Assembly (NCBI RefSeq): GCF_008831285.2
Contig: NC_045142.1
Location: forward strand, 21,269,354 to 21,333,353
DNA: 64,000 bases
Source of the DNA: Nymphaea colorata
Lineage: Eukaryota > Streptophyta > Magnoliopsida > Nymphaeales > Nymphaeaceae
Reading direction: 5' to 3'
Below the pieces are notes generated by a model. That model had not been told where the DNA came from. It worked only from the letters and a program-made list of their open reading frames with translations, and made no database searches. Below are positions 34,120 through 46,551 of the stretch, piece after piece (position 1 is the stretch's first letter; each line of letters starts with the position of its first letter). Made by a program: the position numbers and the translations under genes.

Positions 34120-35335
34120 TCTGATTCCAGCCCTACACCAAATCCATGTCTAAATGTCTATGATGATCTCCAATAAAGCATGCCACATGATAGATATCTC
34201 GATACAAATATTCATCCAGCCAATCCACCTGATCCAACGCCAAACTCTCCACCAAGCTTACATAGTTCGGAAACTACAAGTGACACCAGTCTTCAATCAA
34301 CCTCTATGGGAACTCGAACCATAGTAACAAGATCTATGGCTAGATCATGTATCTAGGAAACCGAACGATGTTAACTACAGCTATGGTAGGCATTCACAAA
34401 CCTAATCCTAAGTATGCCAACATTCAACCATCTATTCCAGTATTCCCAAAGAGCCCAAAAGAGTTCAACAAGCTCTAAAGCATGATGGGTAAAGAGCGGC
34501 CATGGAAGAAGAAATGACTGCATTAAGATCTAATAATATATGGGATTTAGTTCCAAGAGAACCTTACATGAACATCGTTGGATCAAAATGGGTTTTCAAA
34601 TCCAAACCCAAAGCATATGGAAGTCTTGATCGTTTAAAGGCATGCCTAGCTGCTTGGGGTTTCACTCAATAGAAGGGATCGATTGCCGAGAGACTTTCTC
34701 TCCCATCATTCGACCAACTACTATATGACTTGTACTTTCTATTGCTACCATCTTCAAATGGAACATCAAACAATTATATCTAAAAAATGCCTTCCTACAT
34801 GGATCGCTTCATGAAACGGTCTATATGTCACAACCACCGGGGTTTGCAGATCCTCTTCTACTGCATCATGTTTGTCATCTTCAAAAGGCACTATAAGGCT
34901 AAAGAAAGTGTCTAGAGCTTCATTTCAATGGCTAAGTGATTTTCTTTTCACTTACGGTTTTCAGAGCAGCTATTCAGATCCATCCATGTTCACATTTTAT
35001 GAAAATGGCCATTGTCTTATTATTTTAATTTATGTCACAATATGGTTCTTACAGGTAGCTCTTCTAACTGAATTCAGAATTTTATCTCTAAGCTTGAAGT
35101 CAAATTTCTAGTGAAAGATATGGGGCAACTAAGTTATTTTCTTTGGATCGAAGCCTTGCATACCCACGATGGTCTGTTTCTCACTCAAACGAAATATGCT
35201 GAGGACATTTTGGAAAGAGCTCAAATGCTTGATTGCAAACCTATGAACACCCCTATGGCAGCCAAGGCTCTTCTAGATACTTCACCTTTTTCATATCCAA
35301 CTCTTTATCGTGATATAGTTGGAGATTAAATACTT
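34120..35335 (+). pseudogene. copia1 linker and reverse transcriptase, copy B
   Basis: After a Pro/Ser-rich linker the reverse transcriptase starts near 34500 with ALRSNNIWDLVPR and GSKWVFKSKPKAYGSLDR. Fragments follow in several frames, including SSYSDPSMFTFYENGHCL. The catalytic loop is destroyed: LIYV is followed by a one-base loss where A reads YVDN. The C-terminal part (35111-35329) reads KDMGQLSYFLWIE and AQMLDCKPMNTPM, the usual end of copia reverse transcriptase. Confidence 0.92.
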
Positions 35336-35339
35336 GACA

Positions 35340-35975
35340 ATCACTCGACCAGAGATAACTTTTTCAGTGAATTTTATCAGCCAATTTATGCAAAATCCAA
35401 CTCAAGCTCACTTTCAAATTGCCAAGCGTATTCTGTGATATATCAAAGGAACTACCGACTATGGCATTCATATCCTCTCTCAAAGCACCATGGATCTATA
35501 TGCCTTCTCAGATGCATATTGGGCTGGATGCCATCTCACCAGAAGATCCATGACAGGGTACTGTACTTTCCTAGGAACTAACTGTATTTCCTGGAGTGCA
35601 GAAAAGCAATCCACCGTCGCTCGATCCAGCGTGGAGGCTGAATATCGCTCCATGGCATCAACAGCTGTAGAATTGACTTGGCTCCTTCAAAACCTTCGAG
35701 ATATTGGCATTACAATTATGAAAGCACCTATTCTTCATTGTGATAATATCAACACACTTTATTTAACCAAAAATCCAGTTTTCCAGAATCGGTCAAAACA
35801 TATTCAGATTGATTATCATTATGTGCACGAAATGACCAGTTCAAGGCACCTGACCACTAGATACGTCAATTCTTCTGGCCAAATTGTAGACATATGCACC
35901 AAAGCCTTGAGGAAAGATCAATTTTTTGACTTACAAGACAAACTCAACGTCATCAGCCATTCCCATTTACGGGGG
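35340..35975 (+). pseudogene. copia1 RNase H, copy B
   Basis: Open from 35490. SDAYWAGC carries Asp to Tyr at a catalytic position that is Asp in copy A. ISWSAEKQST, ARSSVEAEY, HCDN and TKALRKDQFFDL follow. The frame runs on into the LTR to 36155, as in copy A, so the pol stop was lost before the duplication. The polypurine remnant is at 35971-35975. Confidence 0.93.
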
Positions 35976-36530
35976 CATATTAAAGAAAACTATTCAAATC
36001 TGGCTCACGACAATTTTGACAAATGGAGCCAACAAGGAAGTTTTCAATCAAATAATGTAATGCCCAAATCAACTGCAACATCCAGCTATGGCATCGACAG
36101 CTGCAAGGAACAAATGGAAGTTTTCACTCAAATGCTGAAACACCCAACACAATGACAATGTCTCACCAAAATGAAAACAGAAAATGGAAACTGCAACGCC
36201 ACACTCAGCATCAAACGAATCTTCCTATGCATTGTCATTCAGTAATGGCCTCAACAAATGGAAGGTATAAATCAAATTCAAACAATCGATTATCATGCGC
36301 GAGCCATAATGGTCCTCATCTGGCCCACGTTTCTTACACTAAAGGTCAAGGAGAAAAAGAAAATGATCCTGATGAAATGTTAAGAAGAAAAGAGAAAAAG
36401 AAAGATCATCAAATTGAAACGTTAGAGGGAAATAAAGAAACCAATGAAATCATTATATCCAAAAATCTCTCATCAGTTACAGGGTGATTTATGCTGCTTC
36501 ATGCTGCCCTATATAATGTATTGATGTACA
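35976..36530 (+). mobile_element. copia1 3' LTR, copy B
   Basis: About 555 bp, matching 31369-31847 and 3965-4545. It is followed directly by copia2 coding sequence, so copia1 and copia2 share this LTR or were fused by recombination. Confidence 0.7.
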
Positions 36531-36534
36531 TAGG

Positions 36535-37158
36535 ATGAATAGTCTAAAAAATGGCAAGAAAGCCTTTCCTAGTGTGGATGAAGGTTCTCCTGAACTGAAC
36601 CACGTAAAACTTTGTCTCCTTTCTTCTTGCCTTTCTCTCTCTTTTTCTTTATATTGTAGTCACTGCCAAACAGTAGGTCACTCGAGGGGGGGGGGGGGGG
36701 GGCGTTTCAAGCTAAATGGATGCCCTCCCAACTTAAAAGGAGGAAAACAAAGAGCTGGTGGTGCTAATGCCATAGATGGAGATAAAATACATTTTAATGC
36801 TTCAGTGTCTATTGTTTTGCCTAATCGAAGCAAGGATCAAGCTCATGTTCTAACCATGGATGAATACAATAAGTTAAAACAACTTCTTAAAGATCGAACT
36901 GCTCTTGTGCCACAGCTGCCCAATGGTCAATCTCATTTTGTAGGTATGATATATTCACAATCAAGCACATGGATCATTGACAGTGGTGCCTCTGACCACA
37001 TGTCATTGTCCCTTAATTTTCTGTCTAATGTTATTGTCTTACAATCACCTTATCCCATAAAACTACCAAATGGAAATGCTACTCATATTGGTGAAGCCTC
37101 TCTACAACTTTCTTTGATACTAGAAAATGTTTACTACATTCCAAATTTTGATCAGTAA
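36535..37158 (+). pseudogene. copia2 gag knuckle and protease, copy B
   Basis: A 207-codon frame matching 4550-5176. The zinc knuckle is broken by a G17 run (36686-36702): CSHCQTVGHSRGGGGGRF has lost its final Cys, which is present in copy A. The protease motif WIIDSGASDHMS is kept. The pyrimidine tract ending TTGTAG before the knuckle is also kept. Confidence 0.88.
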
Positions 37159-38110
37159 GTAAACTTGTTTAACTTACTAAATGTCAAGTCAACTTTGGTT
37201 CCAATGGTTGCTCCTTGCAGGACCTGAATTCTAGGACAATGATTGGACTGGGTAGTTTGACAGATGGCCTGTTTGTATGTAAGATCTCTGATCCTTCACA
37301 TCAATCGTTGGCAATGAACTGTAGTCTCAAGTGAACAGATATATGGAATGTTAGACTTGGGCATCCATCACAAGCCATGAATTATCTACTTTCTCAGCAA
37401 TAATCTAGCATTAAAATGTAAACATTTTATTGGACGTGTGCAAACTAACAAAACAGTCTAGATTACCTTTTAATGAAAGTGTCGCTTGTTCAAATCATCC
37501 ATTTGATTTGTTGCATTGTGATATTTGGGGCCATATTCCCAAGCCTTATTTTATAGAGCACACTATTTATTACCTTAGTTGATGACTATACTAGAGCAGT
37601 GTGGGTTTATTTGATGTGATTTAAGCATGAAACTACTCATCTATTAAAAGATTTTATCAATATGATAGAAAGGCAATATAAGGCTGAGGTTAAAATTGTT
37701 AAAACTTATAATGGAGTAAATCTTTTTAAGGGAGATGAATGATTTTTTTCATGAAAAAAGCATTGTTCATCAACAGACATGTGTTTATACACCACAACGA
37801 AATGGTGTAGTTGAAACAAAACACCATCACATTTTAGATGTGGCTCGAGCCCTTAAATTCCAATCTGGTTTGCCTTGGCCTTGTTGGGACCAGTGTGTAT
37901 TGACAGCCGTGTATTTAATCAATCGAACTCCAACAAGTGCTTTACAAAACAAAACTCCTTATGAAAAATTATTCAAAACAAAAAAACCCACGTATTTTCA
38001 TCTATGCATCTTTGATTGTTTGTGTCTTGCAAAAGAACCAAATCCCAAATCTAAATTTGACCAAAGATCACACAGATGTTTTCTTTAAGCTATACATTTG
38101 GTCAAAAATC
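37159..38110 (+). pseudogene. copia2 integrase region, copy B
   Basis: Counterpart of 5177-6102. It keeps 38 bases (37554-37591) that A lost and that encode part of the integrase core (LVDDYTRAVW near 37580). The open frame 37735-38088 reads CVYTPQRNGVVETKHH, with the catalytic Glu still in place. As in A, no reverse transcriptase follows, and unit U starts at about 38115. Confidence 0.88.
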
Positions 38111-38114
38111 ATAT

Positions 38115-39245
38115 GTATATGTCCTCAAACTTCTCCACCCAGCTCTGGATAGAGAAATCGTCCAACCTCTCACAGTAGATCACATAGTGCATTTTATTAA
38201 GCAATGCATTTATTTACAAGCTCAATGCATTATATTGGGTGGCTGTAAAAAATGAGGACTAGCAATAGTTTACAACATGTACATAGCAACAGTTCCTCGT
38301 GTTTTTAGCAACAATTAACAATGCTTTTAAAGACTAATTTTTAATGGTTTAAAAAATTGGAACATCCAGTGCACAAAAGCACAATACATACATATACATA
38401 GACACATATATCCACCTGCTTTTTGCTTCTGGGTTTGGTATGTGATTTTACATTTGGTCTAATATCTAGATCCAAAAACCCAACAAGAACATTCAACCTT
38501 TGGTCGATTTTCAAACATAAAAGTAGGTTCTTAAGATGTTGTTTGGCAAAGTAATACATTGTTGCTGCCCCATAAATCTGTCCTACCAAATAAGACAGAT
38601 TCATAGAAGACTTGTTACAGTGTTGCATGTACAGTAGGAGACATTAATAACAATGTGCTACTGTCGTCAGACAGCCCCTGAGGTAACCAGTCGGTTTTGG
38701 AATGAAAAAATTTAAGTTAAAAAACAGAAGGCTTGGTCGGACCTAACCCAACCCTCTGACATCCCTAGGTTCGGCAGGTTGACATGACCAAAGAGGAGCG
38801 ATGGATTGGAAAAACTGCAGATGCCCTTTTTGGCCAACTCCAGTGATGTCATTGATCGATTCCTCAACGACGCCATGGATGGTTGCCTGACTCTTCAACA
38901 TCGATGGGCGATGGCAAACTGTGGATGCTAGACTCTAGATGGTCCATGTGGGCCTGCAGTTTGAGAGTGAGATCGAGGCTGAGAGCTACTTTGTCAATAT
39001 TTTGGAAATTTCTTTAAGTGAAATGTGAAATCAAGTAGAAACTGAAAGAAACCCGAAAGCACTTCTGCGTTTTTTAAAATGGGTGATTGATGATGAATTG
39101 GCTATATCATGCTTCATTCAGAATCACTTGAATAAAGATTGGTTGATTGCCTCAAGGCACATAGGGCAACTGGGTGGCAAGTAGTTCATATCCAAGGAGT
39201 TCGAGGTTTGAATCTTGTGGCCGCTATCACATTATAGTGTGTTAT
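38115..39245. repeat. Unit U, second instance in copy B
   Basis: Homologous to 6103-7200 and 29562-30705. It keeps about 29 bases near 39030-39060 that are missing from A. It contains the small TIR element at 38533-38678. No supported gene. Confidence 0.8.
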
Positions 39246-40833
39246 TTCTCTGGATTGCAAACCATGGCAAGTGGAGTTGAGCGATGTACAGTATGTCCAC
39301 CTAAGCCTCGAAGCAGGACAAAATCTTGAAAGCATAAGGGCATGGCCTTAGTAGTTTTATGGAAAAGACAGTTTCTTCTAAGTAAAAAATAAATAAATAT
39401 TGGCCGATTTGTATAACACTTTGGATCAACCCAAGCGAAGCCCCAATACGATTCAAAGTGGCTGACTCCAACCAACTTTTACACATGAAAAACAGAATGT
39501 GAGAGTATGAAGAATTAAAGAATCATTAAGGAGGACTGATAAGTATCACAATAGGCAACTCCTATTTATCAAGAATCATGCAGGAACATGTGGACTTGTG
39601 TGGCAATTGCCCACACAGGCACACAAAAAATTACTAGTTTACATTGTCGAAGCTCTGTAGCTATTTTGCTGATTAGCATGTGGCATCCCTCGGCCACTGA
39701 TTTTCTGAAGGGCCTTCTGTCAGCAGCTAATATCTTGCTTTGCCACCGACAAGTTACCGTGTTTTGCGGTGACCCATTCAAACTGCAAACCAATGAGATT
39801 GGTCCTTTTCCTTCGGCAAAACTGTTGAATCAAAGGCTGCTCATTGTATTTGACAAGTCCTGGATTTCTCAAAATCAATCAGGGCAGGCCAATCCATGAA
39901 ACTGGACTCGATCCATCGATGGTCCAGTTGTTCTCTTTAGATGGCCGGACTCACCGTAAAACTTCTTCTTGATTGATGTTTAATATTTATATGTTTTCTA
40001 TTTGGGCAGATCCCCACCTGAACGTTTATGCATAATACATAGGTTATATATGCGTCTTCTCAACTTTCCAAGATTGTTTTTTTTTTCTATAATGATACAA
40101 ATACAAATTATTTAGGTTTCACGGCCAGGGAGGCTAAGCCTGTAATTCTCAAGCACCTCGTTCAAATTCAGAGATTCGAAGAAAAGGTCGGCAGCGAATT
40201 CTTTGCTTTAATCCTGCTTAAATGGTCTAGGGATGCGTTGGGGCAGGAATCACCCAATGAAGCATTGGAGAATAGCACCACAAGAAAACAAACTGATGAC
40301 TGTGTTTCCAAGTAAAAATGTGACCCATGGATGCAATGGAAATCTGACACAAGAATATTCCATGCATGTCTCTCTCTCATAGTCCACATCTTCCGTTAAT
40401 CTTTCCACCATCCTTAAGAGCTGTTTCTGAATAAAAAAACAAATTAGGTTAAATCAAGAGAGAGAGAGAGGTGACAGTTACTCATGAAGAGACAGTGAGT
40501 GGCAAGCGTTCAGCTGAGTTCGGGTAGATTGAGTTGAGTGCCCCATATGGGCACCCAACGTACATACTCAAGAATAGGGGGACATTTTAGCAATTTTTTA
40601 AAAGGTATGTCTTTTGTTGTTTTTTTTTGCTTCCACTTTTGTCTTCCTATTTTTTTCATCGTAACCATACAAATGCAAGAAATGTTTTTATACATAACCA
40701 GGTTTGGAGTTCAGGTGGACAATGGCCAAACCGACATATTTCTATTAATGTAACAGTCATAATGAGAAGTAGAGTGTCCAGTCCAAGGAATGGTATTATA
40801 GAAAAGATATATTTTGAAAAAAGAAGAAGATTG

Positions 40834-40865
<32 letters not shown>

Positions 40866-40884
40866 AAGGTTATGAAAGAGTTAA
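39246..40884. repeat. Spacer X in copy B, no supported gene
   Basis: Matches 7201-8790. It has 27 extra bases near 39875. The TA/GA microsatellite is at about 40832-40866. Open frames on both strands (for example 39588-39899 plus and 39569-39793 minus) overlap and show no known motif. Confidence 0.6.
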
Positions 40885-43800
40885 AAAGTCTAAAATAGAC
40901 ATCATTTCATTAAAAAAGTTCAGAAGTACCCCAACCCCTTCTTTTTTCCCTGTATATAATGAAAAGGAAACATTTTAAAAGGGTGAAAAAGAGGTTAAGA
41001 AAAAGTTAAAAAGTCTAAAATCAACATTACTTCATCAGAAAATTGAAAATACCTAAAACCCCATCTTTTTTGGTATGATAACTGCATACTTGTGAGTCCA
41101 TAAGGATGTGCACACAACTTGATCTCACATCCCGCTGTGACTCAAATGGATGGAAGAAAAGAGAGCGGTGATTAGGAGAAGCTGCAGTTTGTCTACCATC
41201 ATTGTCATGATGTAGATGATATGTCACTCTAAAAAGTCTGGAATTAGATCTCGAATTGATGGACTAGCATTTGCTCATCCATCTATTGGAACAAGTTTTC
41301 TCAGAGACCTTAAACTTAATTTCTTGCTTAGGTGGGCACCTTAGATCCTTTTCACGAAGTATGTGGAGGGCTACATATCTATATGATCCAAGATATTGCA
41401 TACCTAAGGTCTGATTTGAATAGGTGAAAAGTGAAAACTGGAAGGACCGCACCTTCTTACGTATGAAGTAACATCACAAAGCACCCATCTAGATATGCTT
41501 TCTATATCAAAATTTTGTCCCTCTATATATATCATTCTACCAGCCAAAACATAATGAAAAACTGATTTTTTCATTATATATGGCCACCTTTGAAAGTCGA
41601 TCAAACAAACTGATGGTCGCTAACATCATCTCTAAGAACTGAGTGCCTTCTAACCAACACTTCTGGCGCAAACCGGACTGTTGCTTGCAACTGTCATATG
41701 AATAGTGGGCATTAGTGCACAAAACAAATGTTCAGTCCAAAGAATTAAAATATTTATGAAGGTTTGTACAACAGCTGGAACACTTTGTGAGTGTTGCGTG
41801 AATTTGCCCTAAAAATTGGGTCTGATTCAAGAATTATGAATTATAATGCTCCATGAATCTATGGCAATTTTTTAAAGGATTCACGACACAATCCTAAAAT
41901 GTTCACTTAGCCAAACGAGTCCTGCAGGCCTACCTGTTGAAGATAATGTCGTTCTGTCAAGACCAGAAGTTCTTTTTTCTTTGGAAAACTGGAGGGATTG
42001 CCGACATCATGTTTGGCCTGTCCTGACCGGTCAAACACTAACACAGCAGCAGATTCAAGAAACTAAACTGGGTCCTTTGATGGTTCAACATTTGCTTGAT
42101 TTTTAGATAAATATCTTTGTCCTGACAACCATTGCTTTATTTGATGTTTCTCATTTGCTTTCAAGGTGAGCATATTCCCAACCTCATGGCCCCCAGGTTC
42201 CTACAAAATAACACAATTTATAAATGTCTATAGATGACCACTCACAAAGCCCCTCAACTCGACCTGACTCTCACCAGCCCCTCAACTCGACCAGTTACGC
42301 TATGTTCATCGAAGTAACCCTGTTTCTGTTTGACTCTGTAACTTTTTGACAACCTACGCTATGCCTCTCAAGGTAAAGTCTTTTGTGTAACCTGCGCTGA
42401 GGCTTTTAAATTCTCTTAGATGGAACATGTTAAGAACAATATTCTGTTTTTAAAAATACAAAATATAAAAGCATCATATTCTTCTTTCAATAAAAGTAAC
42501 ATCGCTTCAATTAATGCCTTCTTTATAGCACAAAGTTTTAATCAATGAATTAAACATTAAGCAAGTACTATATGTTCTGAATTTTAGCCACATTCACATG
42601 ATGCCATATTCGGCAGTGATCCCAAAATCCATTCCAAACATGTGTCAGGGATTCGAAAATATGTCGCTAGCTACTACACTGTGCATGCTAAGACAGCCAT
42701 CATTGTATGTGGAGGGTTAGCACCGTTAGTTGCAAAGTTAAAAGACATTAATAATTTAAGCAACAAATATGACCGTCACATAAAACATTATGTAAAGCGA
42801 TGGAAAATTCCATCGTAAAAGTTATAATAAAGTGTAGGCACATTCTGTGGCCATTATGCTAGCAACTAATGTCTTAAAAAAGACAACTAATACACGATGG
42901 CCAGTTTCATCCGTAACAGTTTGGGCAACGGAACTTGTGGTGGTGGACCTTTGACTGTCACGATTACTTATTAGAGACAGAATTGTGAGTACTAGCGACT
43001 TTTATATGTATTGTGAGAAGTCAGAGGATTTTCTTTCCAAATCCAGAAGATGAAATCCGCAAATTTATATATGAGAGTACTTACACGTCCTGTGTTCGAA
43101 CGGGGAGAGTTACTAAGAGACACTCCAAACATTCAGACAACATCCCTACAATTCATTGCACTCATTGCAACTTCTAAGTGGTCCAAACAAGTAGGCTGTG
43201 CAAATGGTTAAAGATTGACCACGCCCTCAGCTTATAAGCAGTTTCAGATCTTACCAACTTTCTGTCCCATCAAACAAGCTTGAGAAAATAAAAAATCATG
43301 GCTTTTAGGTGGTGAACGTGAGGAACATTCACCCAACCTATCGTCTCTTAGGATACAAGACCTACTGCTTTCTATGCGTTAAGGTGTCATCTTTATATGA
43401 CATCATACTAAAAATGCACCCGCACTAGCACTAAGAGATGTGTAGTCTCCAGGGGCATATGCCCCATAGAACTCACTCTCTGAAATGTTAATCTAGTATT
43501 GAAGTTACATCACTTGTGTCCAGTTATATGGAGTAGCCCCACCCATTATGTCAACTCCCCGTGGTCGTTACTTGTGCCCTATAAAAAAAAAAAGGAAAAA
43601 AAAATTCTGGCTTCGCCCAGCCCTCAGGCTATGAATCATAACTTTGTTGGATAAATCTAACTTGGACTTGTTCTCCTAATTATATGTTTGAACTTGTCCT
43701 TGGGGTTTTTGTGAATCTGCTGCAAAAAAGGTAAATTCATGAAACACCTTTTAAAATATCTAATAATTCTAACTAATTTTTGAGTTAAACGCTCAGAACA

Positions 43801-43973
43801 GTAACATTAAAAGAAGGGTCGACCTTCGGGCATTTTTTCCCTTTCATTGGAGGGGCGCTTAGTCTTTTTTTTGCTAGTTCATAGTCAATATGTCACGCAG
43901 GCTATGTCACCTGAGGGCAGGGTGTGGGTGCGGGTGCCGGAGTGGTACATCCTAAAAAATTTAGATGTGACAG
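40885..43973. repeat. Second unit V plus spacer, copy B
   Basis: V (to about 41560), then intergenic sequence collinear with 9471-11852. It includes about 20 extra bases near 43760. No coding gene seen. The collinearity with A ends at 43974. Confidence 0.7.
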
Positions 43974-44475
43974 TTTGGCTCTTGTAGGTGGACCCACTGA
44001 AGTGGGTCAAACATGGATGGTGTCTGGCCCAAGCATGGGTCACAATGGTAGCACATTGGCCATATGAGGTTGCTACCAGCGTCCATTGTGGCCCAGTAGG
44101 GGGAGGATGGGATACAAAGTGAGAGTTTCATCAGATACTCGCCAGAGCCAGGCATCACAGGGCTGGAGATTGTGCTGGTAGTGTCGTCAAACCAAGAAGT
44201 GATGTGGCGGGAGCACAACAATGAGCACAGAGCTGCCTGCTCGGCTCGTTGAGCTAGAGTGGACGAAGGGTTAGAGAGAGGAAACATAGATGATTCTCAA
44301 TGAATGAGGTCTACAGAAAAGCCGATAAGTTTGGAAGCGAAAATGGTGGAAGAGTTAGGCAATGGAGCAAGTAGGAGCAGCTGCAGGAGGAGGGAGAATG
44401 CTAAGGAGGGAAGAAGGCAGCCATGGTGAACGCTCAAGGGTCGCTGTGTTAAGGAGACATGTGTTGACATTTATA
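43974..44475 (-). pseudogene. Nepenthesin/CDR1-like aspartic protease, promoter and 5' part (copy 1)
   Basis: On the minus strand the ATG at 44424 lies 51 bp after a TATAAA box (44470-44475). A hydrophobic Leu-rich signal peptide follows (FSLLLQLLLLAP, one frame off the ATG), then FSVDLIH, a stop where the family has Arg, ESSMFPLSNPSS, and SGEYLMKLSL. The active-site segment is MDAGSNLIW, where the catalytic motif DTGS has become DAGS. Cys-rich CYHCDPC and MFDP follow, and the gene ends abruptly after about 125 residues of the usual 430 or so. It is absent at the matching point of copy A. A sister fragment is at 59827-60308. Confidence 0.88.
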
Positions 44476-44930
44476 ATAGATGTCATAGTTATTCATCCTC
44501 TTCATGTGGAATGTCCTCACCAGCATATGCAGGCTCACCTTCTTTAATGTTCAAAAGGAGTAGGCCACATTATGGCCTCCATCCTCGCACTTCAAATTCC
44601 TGAGATGATCACTACTGTTCAGGGCGTCATTGTCAAAAGTCAAAAGAAATTGCAAATTCCAAAGAATGGCCACTACTAATGGTGCAAGAGTCACTCTCAT
44701 AAAGCATGTTTTTTTATTCCAGCAGCCACAATTCCTCATCTATTCACTTCAATACTTGCAGGATAGACAAACAAATTGAAATACTCATCTCCACAATATT
44801 GTTTTATGGCATGACTAATAACAACTACAAGTGCCATGAGGTGAAATATGAAGAGGTAATCAATAACTCAAGGTGGTCTCCAGTGGCAGAGCTACATTAT
44901 AGCTGATGCGGGCAATTAGCCACACCAGCC
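44476..44930. other. Rest of the copy-B-specific insert; no gene seen
   Basis: Lies upstream of the protease fragment (minus-strand sense) and ends where homology to A resumes at 44931. Only short frames are present. The first 20 or so bases still resemble 60310-60330, so the captured piece reaches slightly beyond the TATA box. Confidence 0.55.
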
Positions 44931-45484
44931 CACAAGATCAGATCCCTAGTGAACAAATACAACCACAACAACAAAACAAGCTATAGGCAATGACCAATAA
45001 CCCTATTTCCGTTGCTAACACCCATCCCCTCGCAAAAACCAAGACTCGCCCTTGTCCTTTGTAGTGTAGCAAAAAACTTTTGGCTAGGCTAATGGTCGTT
45101 GCCAGTAGCCTCAGATCACCTGCGGATGTTTTAGAAGTGCAAGGACAGGGAAGCCTGGGCATCTGGCCCGGGTACCCGGTACTTGGCTTGATACCGGGCC
45201 TGAAAGACCAGCCCAAGTCGGCCTGATGGGGCCCGATTCGGCCTGATTAATTTTTTATATTATTTTTATTTAATAATAATATATATATCATTATTAAAAA
45301 TGTGTTTTGTATTTAAAAATTTTTATTTTATATTTAAAATATATATTTTTTTAATCGGGTCGAGCCCAACCTCGGGTTTTGGGCATTGAGTCGGGCCCAG
45401 GCTTGGGTTTCGGGGGTCGGGTGCCTGCCAGATGTCAAGGCCTAGCGGCAGGTCATTCCCAGCTTTTATCCAATGATGTACCCA

Positions 45485-45817
45485 TGTTGAGAAAACTGTT
45501 GCAATCAATATAGGTTAGAACAGCAACCTTCTCCAAAGATCAATCAACATAATTGGTCTCCACTCAGCAAGTAAATTGGGAATGGTCATAAACCAACGTA
45601 CTACTTATTTATGGAAGTGCCTCACGTTTTCCTCCCTTCCTTAATACTCTCTTGATGTATAAGGGCATGACTGATTCTATTGACAAAATTATTATCAAAA
45701 TAAAAAACGTTGGTTTCTCTTGCTCGTGGATGCAGGCTGCAAAGCCAAACCACGTAAAACTGGTGCAGCCTCTTTTCTCTCTATCATCCTTATCTTTCAT
45801 TAAATCTCAGTCTATCA
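45485..45817 (+). mobile_element. copia3 5' LTR, copy B
   Basis: A 333-bp LTR with TGTTGAG start and TCTATCA end, matching 15994-16328 with a few differences. Confidence 0.85.
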
Positions 45818-45829
45818 TGGTATCAGAGC
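45818..45829 (+). other. Primer binding site (initiator Met-tRNA), copia3 copy B
   Basis: TGGTATCAGAGC directly after the LTR, identical to copy A. Confidence 0.95.
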
Positions 45830-45881
45830 GGTAAAAAGATGTTCTAAGGCAAAATCTTCGAGCTTCAAGCAGTGAGTCATT

Positions 45882-46484
45882 ATGGAACAAGAAACGGAAA
45901 CAAGGAATGACAATGGTGAAGCCACCATCATTCAAACCAGCGATGGATCGATGCACAAGATTGACGTTCATGAACAAGGTAACCCCAATCTCAAAATTAC
46001 TCGTACGTTGCTCGATGGTTTCAACTATTTGCCTTGGTCTAAGGCTGTTACACGATTTTCTAGTGGGAAATCCAAGTTAGATTATATTGATGGTAGTACC
46101 AAGAAACCACCCATTAACGATCCAAAATACAAGGAATGGAGGTCCACCAACAACACTATAGCATCTTACCTCATAAAATCTATGGAGCCCAAGATCGCAG
46201 CCAGCTTCACCTTCTTAGAAACCGCAAAAGAAGTTTGGCAAGGTGCCAAAGATTGTTATGGTGAGCAGTATAATACAGCCCGTATGTATCAACTAGCACA
46301 AAAGAAGGGCAGCTTGAAAAAGGGGACGTCATCTATTAGTGAATACCTTGGTACTTCTAAAACAATTTGGGATGAAATGGATATTTATATGTCATTGACT
46401 TCAGATCTTACTAAGGCCAAATGTCAACGTGAACAGGAGTGTATCTTTGAAATTCTAGCCAGACTGCCTAATGATTCTGAGTAG
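45882..46484 (+). pseudogene. copia3 gag N-terminal part, copy B
   Basis: A 200-codon frame starting MEQETETRND. It keeps SISEYLGTSKTIWDEMD, which copy A lost, then REQECIFEILARLPNDSE, where a stop replaces the next residue. The family continues with an ILMAHELPSLASVF-type section, which is present downstream in frame-shifted form. Only one stop and one small frame change separate it from the following frame, so this is the better preserved of the two copies. Confidence 0.93.
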
Positions 46485-46551
46485 CAATGTAGTCAAATAC
46501 TTATGGCTCACGAACTGCCTTCTCTAGCTTCAGTTTTTTCCTTGCTTATGC

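Noticed and set aside
44362-44547. Plus-strand 61-codon frame with Gly/Arg-rich start
   Set aside because: It is antisense to the signal peptide and TATA region of the protease fragment.
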